Shown here: in pieces, positions 23,791 through 38,700 of the stretch
Numbering within the stretch: the stretch's first letter is position 1
Layout of the letters: each line of letters begins with the position of its first letter
NCBI GenBank assembly: GCA_949775045.1
Contig: OX459098.1
Location: forward strand, 15,857,207-15,921,206
Direction: 5' to 3'
Length of the DNA stretch: 64,000 bases
Source of the DNA: Metridium senile
Lineage: Eukaryota > Cnidaria > Anthozoa > Actiniaria > Metridiidae
The notes under the pieces: generated by a model
Seen by the model: the letters and a program-made list of their open reading frames with translations, nothing else
What the model was told of the DNA's origin: nothing
The model's database searches: none
Position numbers and translations under genes: made by a program

Positions 23791-26700
23791 ATGACATCTC
23801 CGTGGACAAGACACAGGAGTGTCGAAGGGACACCGAACACGACAAGACAGTCGTTGAATTTCAGCTCGTTTCTCGATTCGTCGTTCTCCGGAAGGTAAGA
23901 CAAGTTGTAAAAGTTTGTAGAAATATTAAATGGCTGTTGTAAAATGAGTTAAATATGTTGTGTAATGTAGGAGCCAGGTCCGTTCGTCCATGGCCGGGCA
24001 AGTTCTTGAGGAAACGGCCTTTCATCGTGTTGAAACGTTTGGTTTGACTATTCCTGTTCAGATACGAGAAGCTTTGACTGCTAGAAATGGTAAGTTGCTA
24101 TGATGGATTTTGTAATTTTCTTTTTCAATGGGCGTAGAACTGGATTGTCTGTATTTGGTGTAATGCAATGCTGTGTTTTTTCTTTTTTGTATTTCAAGAA
24201 TGTCATCAATGTATTAAATCATCACATTTAACTGCCTGTCATTTTGACAGATAATTTTGACAGATAATCATCAAACACTACAATGACAACATCATTATCA
24301 TTATCATTATCATCATTCCTATCACAATCACCATCTGATCATCATTGACAGCACCAATTGGTCATCATCATTATCATCACATTCATAATTATTATCATCA
24401 TTGTCATAATTATCATCATCATCATCACTATCATCACTGTCATCATCAATCACTACAATAAAAACATCATCATGATCACCATTCGCACCAATGTCATCAC
24501 AATCACCATCATTGAGCGCTCCACCATCATCATCATCACCATAATTATTATCATCATCACCATCATCACTATCAATGTCACTATCATCATCGTCATCATC
24601 ATCACACCTATTGACTATGATATCACATCATTCCTAACTCAATGTTTTCTACTTTTACTATCAAATTTTGTTATGAAATCAACCTGTTATATTTTGTTCT
24701 CATTTATCAAGTGGGAACAGCATCACAGTACACAAGTGTCAAACTGCATGATTCTGGTTGGGCATGGCTGGTTTGTGGTCGTAAATTGTTTATCTGGAGA
24801 TATATCTCTTCACAAGGCTCAAAGGTACATTATATGAAGCATTGTGGTTGTAGCATAATCATTATTAACCTCATTATTATTGTCTTTAACATCATCATCG
24901 TCATCATCATCATCATCAATCTCTTTATTATTGTATTTATAACAGCATCAACAGCATTATTATTATCATTTACTTCATCATTACAATCATTGTCATTATC
25001 TTCATCATAATTTTACCTAGCAGGGGACGTCATGTTCTATTTTAATTTTACCAGCTTTGGCGAATTGTTAAATAAATATATAAATAAATAATGACCATCA
25101 TCAATAAACTGCTATCATTATTGTCATCATCCAACAACAATCATCATCATCATCATCATTAATTATCACAAATATCACAGCTGCAGATGCTGGTGACTGC
25201 GAGAGATTGCACCGTCCAAAACCACATTTGGTAGAAATGAAATGAGCTACCATGGCGATGAATTGAGGGGACACAGCTAGGTCAGTGTTCGTGACTGACG
25301 TCCCAGGAGTAGTAGTAGCCGGGGATGTCGGACTGGAGGACGATGAGGTTGTTGTTGGAAGCATGTTGGTATCAGAAGTGTAACAACGTGTACAGGTTTT
25401 TCTAACCATAAAAATACTTGAACCAAACGTTAAGGAGAATGTAGAATAACCAACAAACAAACAAATGCTGCATACAACAGAGTACTGCAATCATTGAAGA
25501 CAACTAGCAAAGCACGAGGGACTGGTAGTGCGGGGAGTCCCAGCTAATGTCAGTGCACAAGAACAAACCGCTGACCTGCTTGTCTCAGGTTCTAACTTCT
25601 AAATTCCATTTAGGCACATTTAAAGTGGAAATGATGATGAAATATCACTATCATCATTTTTCTTTGTTTTTGCATATTATTTTTTACCTCTGAATCTATT
25701 TTTATCAAACTTTCAATCATAACCTTATATATTTTGCTTTCTTTAGAGTCTGTATTGTAAAGAGTTAGCATTGCCCAGCACAGAGCTCTACCATTCAGCT
25801 AATTTAGTAACAGTACTACCAACCACTAGATCACTGGACATAAGTAGTGCTGGCTCAATAGCCATCATGATGGTGTCCCCTGAAGGTGTGGTGAGATACT
25901 GGTCAAGCCTGGCACAGGATACTAGCAGTGTTGAGCTGAACCTTGACTTGTCAGGCCATCCATCACATTCATTGACAGCATTTCAGGTATGTAGGATAGC
26001 TGTAAATGGAAACTAGCGAGTAAACTAGTATAGACTGCGTCTGTGTTTGATATAAATGATAGGTAATAGAATGAAATTTGTAACACCGTAAAAAATGTTG
26101 ACTTAACTTTACTGACTTTTCGAGCTTTAGCCCTTCGTCAACTTTTTTTACGGTGCTACAAATTTCATTATATTACCTATCATAGGATAGCTATTATAGA
26201 TTATTACATATAGAAAATGATAAAGAAAACCCATAGAACTAGAGGAAAACCAAATATTGACAATACAAAGGACATTATTATAATAATTTATGTTTATGGT
26301 GGACAATGTTATGACATTGGTCAGCAATATTGCGGGGGGGGGGGGGGGGGCACGCTATTTTCGGGAAGCTTTATGTTACAAATTGTTTGCTGTTTTATAG
26401 GGGTTTAGAAAAAAACTGGATGAAATATAAGGGGTTTATCGTATTTTTGACAACCAGGAAGGGGGGTTGGGTAATATTTGGACAAGACAACTGGTGATTT
26501 TGCCAAACCCCTTATCTTTACATTTCTTCGTATGATAATAATATTAAACATATATTATATGTTTTGTCTTTGTCAAAAAAAAACAATTTGATTGTGTTTT
26601 TTTAGTTTGACCAACTCTGTGGCGGTATTTTACTAACAAGTGCCAATGAACTTATGATGTTAATACCAACCAAAGTAAGTAGACAAAGTTAACATTTTTT

Positions 26701-29700
26701 AACATCTTTTATGAGACCCCATAATCTACCAGGAAAACACAATAGGAATCATGAACCAAAGTTATAATAATAACACAGCTAATATTTCAATCTTTGTGAG
26801 CTCAAGACTTAACATACTTCACTCGCCAACCTGCATTTAATTGAGGGGACTTGAAACTCCGCCATCAGTAACTGGCTCATACTAAACACATCTTGACTAC
26901 AAACCTCATGACTGGAAACCATCTGAAAATGTACCAAATCAGCTAACACGTTGCTATGTACGTTTCGACCCAATTCAAAACCACTGGAAATAAAAACTTT
27001 TGCAACTCAGTCAATACGTTTTTTATCATATGACCCACTCTTTTTAATTGTAAGGACATTTTTTGTGATTTTTCGAGTAGCAGGTCCATATATGTGTTTG
27101 TACGGTGCAGGTGAAAAAAGCCATACATACCCAACAAGGGGCCGTTTTGTGTGCGCATGCGCCAGTTGTCTAAATTTCATGAGTGATTCACTTCAAGCGA
27201 TAAATTACGCCGACATGAGAGACAATTTCAACAATATTATTTGGATGTTTTCGACGCTGAAACGTTCTGTCATGGCTCAAGAATACTCATAAATGGTTCA
27301 ACCTACAACAAGGAGAAACACTGGCGTTATTGGACCGATTGGGACTTTAAAATCTTATTCTAGAAATGTTGATATAAAGAACTTTGTGTTTACAATATGG
27401 AGGCTGCTGAGGTTTATAAACACAAATACTATGTTAGTTTTGATGAGTGCTGGTCAAGATTTACTGCAGGCATTGAAGTAAATGATAAATGTACATTGTA
27501 GTAATATAATTAAGCAGCGTTTATGGACATCGCACTCGCAATATTCGAACGACAATTTCTTGAAATGTATAATAATTACGCTTAACTATTATTAGCTGTT
27601 ATGTAAAATATTCGAAAATATTACTTTTCCGAAAAAATACCACTGTTCTAAGGTTACCAATATCAAGATTTAAGCTTTGCAAATGTGTTCATAATGTTTT
27701 CTTGCCGATGAAAATTGGGGAATGATGTGAATTCTGCAAATTCTTACGTGATATTTAGCACTCACGACATTTTTAGCATTTCTTTGCTTGGAGAATTCAA
27801 CTTGTCTGAATTGATTTATCATATAGATGTTTGCATAGTTCTATAGCTGTATCATTATTAACATTAAAATAAACTATTGCAGTACGATCGATTCACATTT
27901 TAGGACTTAATTGTTGACGAAGATGTGTACATATATTTTACTATATTATGACTGTACAAATTGGCTTCGTGTTAAAGATCTAGCCAAAATACCACGGCGA
28001 TTTTTATAAAATTTGAAAGAAAATCATGTGAACTTTTCTTATATCTAATTGATTTTGATAGAAAAATTGTCCCAATAAATAAAAATAGCAATTATGCTCA
28101 CACTGGCCTCCAGAATCAAAGCCTCCGCAGTAACAACAATGTCGTTCCGAGAGCCCACGGTTGTTATAGCGCAGCAGTTGCGCGCATGCTCATGCAAAAT
28201 GGCCTCTTGTTTACATACCCCATCATGTGACTTTTTCCAAAGAGTTTCTTAAGAGCGCGTGCTGGGCGAAATATTGGTCATATGATAACAGCTATTCTGT
28301 ATCATTAATTCACAGAAATTAATTGAAGTACATCCTATGAAAGCCTCAGGTGGGATGTTCTCTATTCTTGGCCGTAGAATGTCATCATTCATCTTTGGAT
28401 CTCAACAGGCATCTGATGAAACTGCAGTAAGTTAACAATAAGTTGATAAACTTTCTCATTTTCTCTAAGTGTTTAATACTAAGGTTCAAAATGCTTTTTT
28501 TTCAGACTGCAAGGAAGGTTGTGATAAGTGACTTTGTCAGAGAACATTCAAGGTATAAACTTCTTTCTTTCCTTTACATGTATGGGTTGTTTTTGCAACA
28601 ATTACAATGATCAATGTCTATGATTTCCCAATTAAGCAGCCTTCACATAAGAACCACTCTAGACTACAATCTAAACAGGTTCTTATTTTCAAAAACAGCA
28701 ATTTCAGTACATCACATACACTACAAAAAAGGCAACTAAAAAATAGTCATGAGCACTGTTAGTGTTATAAGATCATACATGTATCAGGGAGGGAATATGT
28801 TATTTAACTTTGTAAGTAAAACAGGTTCCCATTTAAATCTGTACTTATGCAAATTGTGTTGATACCAATCAGAGTATATTATTTCTGAAGTGAACTTCTC
28901 TGATTGGTTGATCTGTATGTTTAGCACACATCAACAAAATTTGCATAAGTACAGATTTAAATGGGAAAGTACAGATTTAAATGGGAACCTGTTGTAAAAA
29001 AAATGCAGAAATGATCCAATATAGCGGCGGCTACACCAATGAATATACATTATTGTTTTGAACAAATATTAAAAACCTAGCCTAAATTCACAGTAAGCAC
29101 CATTTATATAAGAACATATGAAGGCTAACTTGAAGAAACCTAGGTTCTTATACACAGGTTTTTACTGTATACTAGTACCAGTTCCATATAGAAAAAAAAC
29201 TACATATGTTTCTATTTACTATATTATTTTAAGTTAAGTGGAATTCATTATTTAGTCACCTGTTTTGAAATAGCAGCTGACTATATTAATTATTGTTGTT
29301 TGTATTTTAGGATTGTGTATGTTCTCAGTGGTAATCAACTGGCTCAATGGGAAATCCAGAATACATCTTCAAACACCATACAAGAGAAGGTAACTTGAGA
29401 GAGAGAGACAGACAGACAGATGGACAGTATCTTGTTAATATAATTTGGTAATCATTTCATAAACCTAAACCAAAAATGGAATGAGGTGCTGGATTGCAGA
29501 AAAAATTATGCAGAGCCAATGTGTTTCTTTAGAAAACAAAGAACGATCTATCAAATTTGCTTATGCAAATCAGGATGATCTTGTATATATAATCTTCTTC
29601 ACAGCTATGATTTATTTTTAATTTCTTATGAATTATTATTGAGTTTTATAATCCTTTTTATTTCAGTTGTGTTATCAATGCGACTGCGAAAGTATGTTTA

Positions 29701-32700
29701 CAAAAGCTGCATCTCAAGCATTGCAAGTATGTACATTTAGGGGTGGACCATTTAACTTTTGAGTGTGGGGGGTGGATGATTTAGAAAAATCTTTGCATTT
29801 TTATCAAATAAATTCTGTGTGCATGCCAGCGGGCTAAAAAAAATTTCCAGCACGGACCGAATCATCCTGCCCCCTCAAAAGTCAAATGGTCCACCCCTAA
29901 TATGAACTGTTTGATAAATGAGCAGGAGTGTTTAAATATAGGTTTGAGAGCATGAAACACACCCATGTCATTTTCAAGTGAGCTTGCTCATTCAGTTTTT
30001 TCGTTGTTTTGATCTTTCGCGCACGCTTATTGGTCATTTTCAATGAAATGCAACGTAGGGAGAAATGATATCGTCAAACGAATAGAAACGTATTTTGTTT
30101 TGTCGTGTCGTTTTGCGTGATTGTTATTTTATAAAAGAAATGAAACACGTCTTTTGTGTTTTCACTTGCTTATGAAAACCTCTATACATTTGAAGAATTC
30201 TCGAATTCTCCCAAACGCATCTCTGTTTTGATAAGCGCGTGAAAACACAGCAGACGTATTTCATTTCTCAAATGAACTATGTCAGTTTTATATTTTGATA
30301 TCTTCTAAATAGTATGACTTGTGTGTTTCCAGGTTTCTATGGAAACTATTGACCAGCTTACTGTCTGGTGTTTGGATGTCTGTAATATCAGGTTTGTACT
30401 GCATCACCAGGAAATAATGTCCCACCACAGAATACTGGAATACATTATAAGCATCCAATAATTGTTTTATTATACATATTGTAAAGTATAAGTACAATTA
30501 TAATTAGGTAAAAAAAGAGACAATAACAAGTAAATCTCGCTGCCATTTTCACATCAACTCCCTAAGAACGGAGGGAGCCTGGGAACTTGACAGTGATAAA
30601 TGCAGTATCTGCTACATATACTGCATTTATCACTGTCAAGTTCACATGCTACTCAGCCATGACACGCTCTCGGGCCAATCAGATTCAATGTACAGTAGTT
30701 AGTAAAATGTATAATAATACTTGTTATACAATGGTTTTGAGTGGCATTCCGTGCATAATATTTGGAAAGCCAACATAAGATTTTGCCCCCCCCCCCCCAT
30801 ATGCTAATAAATGAAAGCCCACTTAGCAACACAGTGACATGTTTTTCTCTCCTAGTGATGGTATTGTTATCCTTGCGGCTGTTGCCCTCAAAGGTCCTTC
30901 TCACACAACATTTTTTTACATGTTTGGTGAGTTTATTTGTTTATTTGATTATTATCTTCAGTCATATGTACAAAGGCAGAAACACCAGAACAGCAAATAC
31001 TAATTACAGTGGGTCATCCCTCTAATACAGAACATGTAGTTGTTTTGGAGAGACAGGACCCTTTATTATAAGTAATACCATGGCACTGAGGGATATTAGT
31101 GATTAAATGTCCCCGAAGCAGGGGGAAGTTAAGTGGAAGACTTTTACTAAACTTCCCGAGGCTGAGGGACATTTAATCACTAATATCCCGAAGAAGTCAT
31201 GGTATTAGTTTGTTATACCATGATCACCGAGGAAATATCTGCGCATGGGATTTAGTTTGGGAGGGATTCTTCAAGGAGCGACATTAAACAATGTCGAATT
31301 TAATATAAATTTTCATAAATAAATCAAGAAAGCTACAGATCAGACACAAATATTGTATAGTACTTATGAAACTCCAACATAAGTTCTTTAATATTTTACT
31401 AAAATTGTCAAGATAAAAGTAAATCTGGCCGAGAAAATTCAAGTTAAAATTTATACAAATCAGGACAAATCTGTATGGGATATACAACCTCCTCCACGGT
31501 TGTGAATTCTTTTGTCAATTTATCATGAATTATTCATGAATTTTATAATGTATTTTAACCATGTTTGTTTTAGGAACACTACATGATAGTCCAGAGGAGC
31601 CAAATTCTCTTTCCAGTGTTAATGTAATCCAGTTCTCAGAACAATACTCGGTAAGTATTTATAATATATTTATTTTATCATATTTTATACATATTATATA
31701 TTTTATTTATTGAATATTTTATTTTACCGGGTAATTATAACACATCAACATTGATGACAACTGGGTTCACACCATCACACCCAGACAATGACAACACATC
31801 AACATTGATGACACCTGGGTTCACACCATTCACACACAGACAATCACAACACATCAACATTGCTGACACCTGGGTTCAGACCATCACACCCAGACAATGA
31901 CAACACATCAACATTGATGACACCTGGTTCACACCATCACACCCAGACAATGACAACACATCAACATTGGTGACACCTGGGTTCAGACCATCACACCCAG
32001 ACAATGACAACACATCAACATTGATGACACCTGGGTTCAGACCATCACACCCAGACAATGACAACACATCAAAATTGATGACACCTGGGTTCAGACCATC
32101 ACAACCAGACAATCACAACACATCAACATTGGTGACACCTGGGTTCAGACCATCACACCAAGACAATCACAACACATTAACATTGATGACACCTGGGTTC
32201 ACACCATTCACACACAGACAATCACAACACATCAACATTGATGACACCTGGTTCACACCATCACACCCAGACAATGACAACACATCAACATTGATGACAC
32301 CTGGGTTCACACCATTCACACACAGACAATCACAACACATCAACATTGGTGACACCTGGGTTCACACCATCACACCCAGACAATGACAACACATCAACAT
32401 TGATGACACCTGGGTTCAGACCATCACACCCAGACAATCACAACGCATCAACATTGATGACACCTGGGTTCACACCATCAAACCACGACAATCCACATCA
32501 ACATTGATGACACCTGGGTTCACACCATCAAACCACGACAATCCACATCAACATTGATGACACCTGGGTTCACACCATCAAACCACGACAATCCACATCA
32601 ACATTGATGACACCTGGGTTCACACCATCAAACCACGACAATCCACATCAACATTGATGACACCTGGGTTCACACCATCAAACCACGACAATCCACATCA

Positions 32701-35700
32701 ACATTGATGACACCTGGGTTCACACCATCAAACCACGACAATCCACATCAACATTGATGACACCTGGGTTCACACCATCAAACCACGACAATCCACATCA
32801 ACATTGATGACACCTGGGTTCACACCATCAAACCACGACAATCCACATCAACATTGATGACACCTGGGTTCACACCATCAAACCACGACAATCCACATCA
32901 ACATTGATGACACCTGGGTTCACACCATCAAACCACGACAATCCACATCAACATTGATGACACCTGGGTTCACACCATCAAACCACGACAATCCACATCA
33001 ACATTGATGACACCTGGGTTCACACCATCAAACCACGACAATCCACATCAACATTGATGACACCTGGGTTCACACCATCAAACCACGACAATCCACATCA
33101 ACATTGATGACACCTGGGTTCACACCATCAAACCACGACAATCCACATCAACATTGATGACACCTGGGTTCACACCATCAAACCACGACAATCCACATCA
33201 ACATTGATGACACCTGGGTTCACACCATCAAACCACGACAATCCACATCAACATTGATGACACCTGGGTTCACACCATCAAACCACGACAATCCACATCA
33301 ACATTGATGACACCTGGGTTCACACCATCAAACCACGACAATCCACATCAACATTGATGACACCTGGGTTCACACCATCAAACCACGACAATCCACATCA
33401 ACATTGATGACACCTGGGTTCACACCATCAAACCACGACAATCCACATCAACATTGATGACACCTGGGTTCACACCATCAAACCACGACAATCCACATCA
33501 ACATTGATGACACCTGGGTTCACACCATCACACCCAGACAATGACAACACATCAACATTGATGACACCTGGGTTCACACCATTCACACACAGACAATCAC
33601 AACACATCAACATTGCTGACACCTGGGTTCACACCATCACACCCAGACAATGACAACACATCAACATTGATGACACCTGGTTCACACCATCACACCCAGA
33701 CAATGACAACACATCAACATTGGTGACACCTGGGTTCAGACCATCACACCCAGACAATGACAACACATCAACATTGATGACACCTGGGTTCAGACCATCA
33801 CACCCAGACAATGACAACACATCAAAATTGATGACACCTGGGTTCAGACCATCACAACCAGACAATCACAACACATCAACATTGGTGACACCTGGGTTCA
33901 GACCATCACACCAAGACAATCACAACACATTAACATTGATGACACCTGGGTTCACACCATTCACACACAGACAATCACAACACATCAACATTGATGACAC
34001 CTGGTTCACACCATCACACCCAGACAATGACAACACATCAACATTGATGACACCTGGGTTCACACCATTCACACACAGACAATCACAACACATCAACATT
34101 GGTGACACCTGGGTTCACACCATCACACCCAGACAATGACAACACATCAACATTGATGACACCTGGGTTCAGACCATCACACCCAGACAATCACAACGCA
34201 TCAACATTGATGACACCTGGGTTCACACCATCAAACCACGACAATCCACATCAACATTGATGACACCTGGGTTCACACCATCAAACCACGACAATCCACA
34301 TCAACATTGATGACACCTGGGTTCACACCATCAAACCACGACAATCCACATCAACATTGATGACACCTGGGTTCACACCATCAAACCACGACAATCCACA
34401 TCAACATTGATGACACCTGGGTTCACACCATCAAACCACGACAATCCACATCAACATTGATGACACCTGGGTTCACACCATCAAACCACGACAATCCACA
34501 TCAACATTGATGACACCTGGGTTCACACCATCAAACCACGACAATCCACATCAACATTGATGACACCTGGGTTCACACCATCAAACCACGACAATCCACA
34601 TCAACATTGATGACACCTGGGTTCACACCATCAAACCACGACAATCCACATCAACATTGATGACACCTGGGTTCACACCATCAAACCACGACAATCCACA
34701 TCAACATTGATGACACCTGGGTTCACACCATCAAACCACGACAATCCACATCAACATTGATGACACCTGGGTTCACACCATCAAACCACGACAATCCACA
34801 TCAACATTGATGACACCTGGGTTCACACCATCAAACCACGACAATCCACATCAACATTGATGACACCTGGGTTCACACCATCAAACCACGACAATCCACA
34901 TCAACATTGATGACACCTGGGTTCACACCATCAAACCACGACAATCCACATCAACATTGATGACACCTGGGTTCACACCATCAAACCACGACAATCCACA
35001 TCAACATTGATGACACCTGGGTTCACACCATCAAACCACGACAATCCACATCAACATTGATGACACCTGGGTTCACACCATCAAACCACGACAATCCACA
35101 TCAACATTGATGACACCTGGGTTCACACCATCAAACCACGACAATCCACATCAACATTGATGACACCTGGGTTCACACCATCAAACCACGACAATCCACA
35201 TCAACATTGATGACACCTGGGTTCACACCATCAAACCACGACAATCCACATCAACATTGATGACACCTGGGTTCACACCATCAAACCACGACAATCCACA
35301 TCAACATTGATGACACCTGGGTTCACACCATCAAACCACGACAATCCACATCAACATTGATGACACCTGGGTTCACACCATCAAACCACGACAATCCACA
35401 TCAACATTGATGACACCTGGGTTCACACCATCAAACCACGACAATCCACATCAACATTGATGACACCTGGGTTCACACCATCAAACCACGACAATCCACA
35501 TCAACATTGATGACACCTGGGTTCACACCATCAAACCACGACAATCCACATCAACATTGATGACACCTGGGTTCACACCATCAAACCACGACAATCCACA
35601 TCAACATTGATGACACCTGGGTTCACACCATCAAACCACGACAATCCACATCAACATTGATGACACCTGGGTTCACACCATCAAACCACGACAATCCACA

Positions 35701-38700
35701 TCAACATTGATGACACCTGGGTTCACACCATCAAACCACGACAATCCACATCAACATTGATGACACCTGGGTTCACACCATCAAACCACGACAATCCACA
35801 TCAACATTGATGACACCTGGGTTCACACCATCAAACCACGACAATCCACATCAACATTGATGACACCTGGGTTCACACCATCAAACCACGACAATCCACA
35901 TCAACATTGATGACACCTGGGTTCACACCATCAAACCACGACAATCCACATCAACATTGATGACACCTGGGTTCACACCATCAAACCACGACAATCCACA
36001 TCAACATTGATGACACCTGGGTTCACACCATCAAACCACGACAATCCACATCAACATTGATGACACCTGGGTTCACACCATCAAACCACGACAATCCACA
36101 TCAACATTGATGACACCTGGGTTCACACCATCAAACCACGACAATCCACATCAACATTGATGACACCTGGGTTCACACCATCAAACCACGACAATCCACA
36201 TCAACATTGATGACACCTGGGTTCACACCATCAAACCACGACAATCCACATCAACATTGATGACACCTGGGTTCACACCATCAAACCACGACAATCCACA
36301 TCAACATTGATGACACCTGGGTTCACACCATCAAACCACGACAATCCACATCAACATTGATGACACCTGGGTTCACACTTTTCACTCTTTTGCTTCAATT
36401 CTACAATATTTCAGCCATCTCATGAAGAACAGTTGTTGAACTACAAGATGCTTCTTCCTAAATTCAGCAGCACAGCGTTTATTTATAGTTCCAACTCCAT
36501 CATTTGTGTACCAGGTATGTCAGTTATATGAGTTTACAAGTGTTGGCATTGTGATGCTAATTTGCCAACCATTTGCACATACATTAGCAAAATGTTGTTC
36601 AGTGAAGTACAACTATGCCATGCTTTGCTCTATTTCAAGAAATAGCTTTGCTATTGCTAATACCTAATAAATGTTTTCTAAAAAGTCCTGAAGTTCTCTT
36701 TAGATATTTTAGAAATGTTTGAATCTGCCAGTTCACATTATATATACAAAGAAGTATGATATGGAATTTGAAGCTTTGCTATTGCTTATACCTAACAAAC
36801 ATTTTCAATATAAAGTCTTCAAGCTCTCTACAGATATTTGAGAAATGTTTAAATCTGCCAATTCACAATTTATATATAATAACAAAGAAGTATGATATGA
36901 AATTTGAAGCATTAATGTTTGATTGTATGTTTTTAAGCCTATAAAACAGATGACATCATTAACAAGATTGACTTCAATACTCCTGGTGATAGTATACTAG
37001 GTGGAGGTAAGACTAAATCAGGGTTTGTAAGGGTCATGTTAGTAACAAAATTGTCCAAGTCCTTTTTGTTAACATGTTAGCTTTATAATTTTGTCGGAAT
37101 CTCTCTTATATCAATATGAATTATTTCATTGTGTATGTCAACGCATTTACTTAAATATTAATTATATTTTTATGGTAAAAAATTCCATGTATGCCAAAAC
37201 ATTTACTTGAAAATTATATTTTCTTGTTGAATCATGGATTAACTATGTTATATTTATTTTTTATATGTTGTCCATTCCCTAGGTGTTTTGGAAAACAGAG
37301 CCTTGTTCTTCTCTAAGAAGAATGGAGTCTTGAATGTAAATGTATCTGAAGATGTTGTTAGGTACTAATGCATGTATTTTCATTGATATTTACTTTAATT
37401 AATTGTACATTATCTAGTACAGGGGTACCTCTATTAAGTGGTCACCCATTAAGCGGTCACCCTCTATAGGCAGCCACAATAAAAAGTCCCAAATCTATTC
37501 CTATACCTATTTTATACCTCTATTCAGTGATCAACCTCTTCTAAGCGGCCACTTTTGAAAGTCCCAAGGATAGTAAAAAGAAACAGCTATGCTCTTAAGA
37601 CTGATTGTATTTTTTTTTCTTTTTTAGCCAACAGACTGATTTATCCATGTCAAGGACAAGATACCAAGAGGTACATAATAAGAGGGTGCTTACATATACC
37701 TTAGGATTATGTCCATAATAGTATTTATTGTTCAATCCACCACAGGTAACCCAAACTACCTTACCAGAGATTTCATTATCACATGATTTCATTGACGGGG
37801 AGTCATCTGATGACCAAGCAACCAAGTTTAAGGAGGCTTTTCTATTGTTTTGCCAACAAAAAATAGTAAGTCAATATGATTATGGGTAGTCAGAATGAGA
37901 GTAACTTAATACAGTGAGTCAGTGAGTCAGTCAGTCAGTGAGTCAGTCAGTCAGTCAGTCAGTCAGTCAGTCAGTCAGTCAGTCAGTCAGTGAGTCAGTC
38001 AGTCAGTCAGTCAGTCAGTCAGTCAGTCAGTCAGTCAGTCAGTCAGTCAGTCAGTCAGTCAGTCAGTCAGTCAGTCAGTCAGTCAGTTAGTTAGTTAAAA
38101 TACTAGTCTTTTATAAGCCAGTTTTGTATTGATAAAGGCCAACTTATTACGGCGGTTTTCATCTTTTGGGAACTCAGACATCCCAATGGCTAGTTGTGAA
38201 ATGCTTTTTTGGCTGCTGTTTTATTACTTGGCACCTTGTATGTTTTTGATTGATGGCAGCCAAAAACGAATTTCACAACTAAATGTTAAAATGTTTGCAG
38301 AAAGTCGAAAACTGCAGAATTAATGTATTATCCCCCTATTACTGAGACAGGGTTTGAAATTCTAACCAGATTACTGGCCAAATGCAAAAAAGTTGAGTCA
38401 CATTTTTAAGCAAACTGCCTATTACAGTTTCAAAATTCAGATTTAAAATATGCAATTGTCTTACATAATCTCTGGTGATGGACAATCTGACATTTCCAGA
38501 AATTCCAAGTCTATTCCAATAGCAATATTAAAAGAGCAAAGAGTAGTTTTTATCAAATCATGCGTGGGACTAGGTTCTAGCTTTTCAAGCCCCAGGTGTT
38601 TGTTGCTTTTTTTATCTTGTGTCTGGCCCATTTAGCTTGTAGAGCTCATCTGTACAAGATATTTTTATCATGTGGCTAAAAAAATGAAATTTTAACCTTG

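Noticed and set aside
26951..27481. Two adjacent open frames in NUP133 intron 5 (113 and 62 residues)
   Set aside because: No recognisable domain; they lie in a probable mobile element and overlap a frame on the other strand.
31876..34139. Open frames of 139 and 78 residues on both strands
   Set aside because: They come from minisatellite units in frame by chance, duplicated exactly with the array, and lie inside a NUP133 intron.
32480..36382. CRISPR-like array of regular 50-bp units
   Set aside because: There are no unique spacers; the entire period is repeated, and it sits in an intron of an animal gene.
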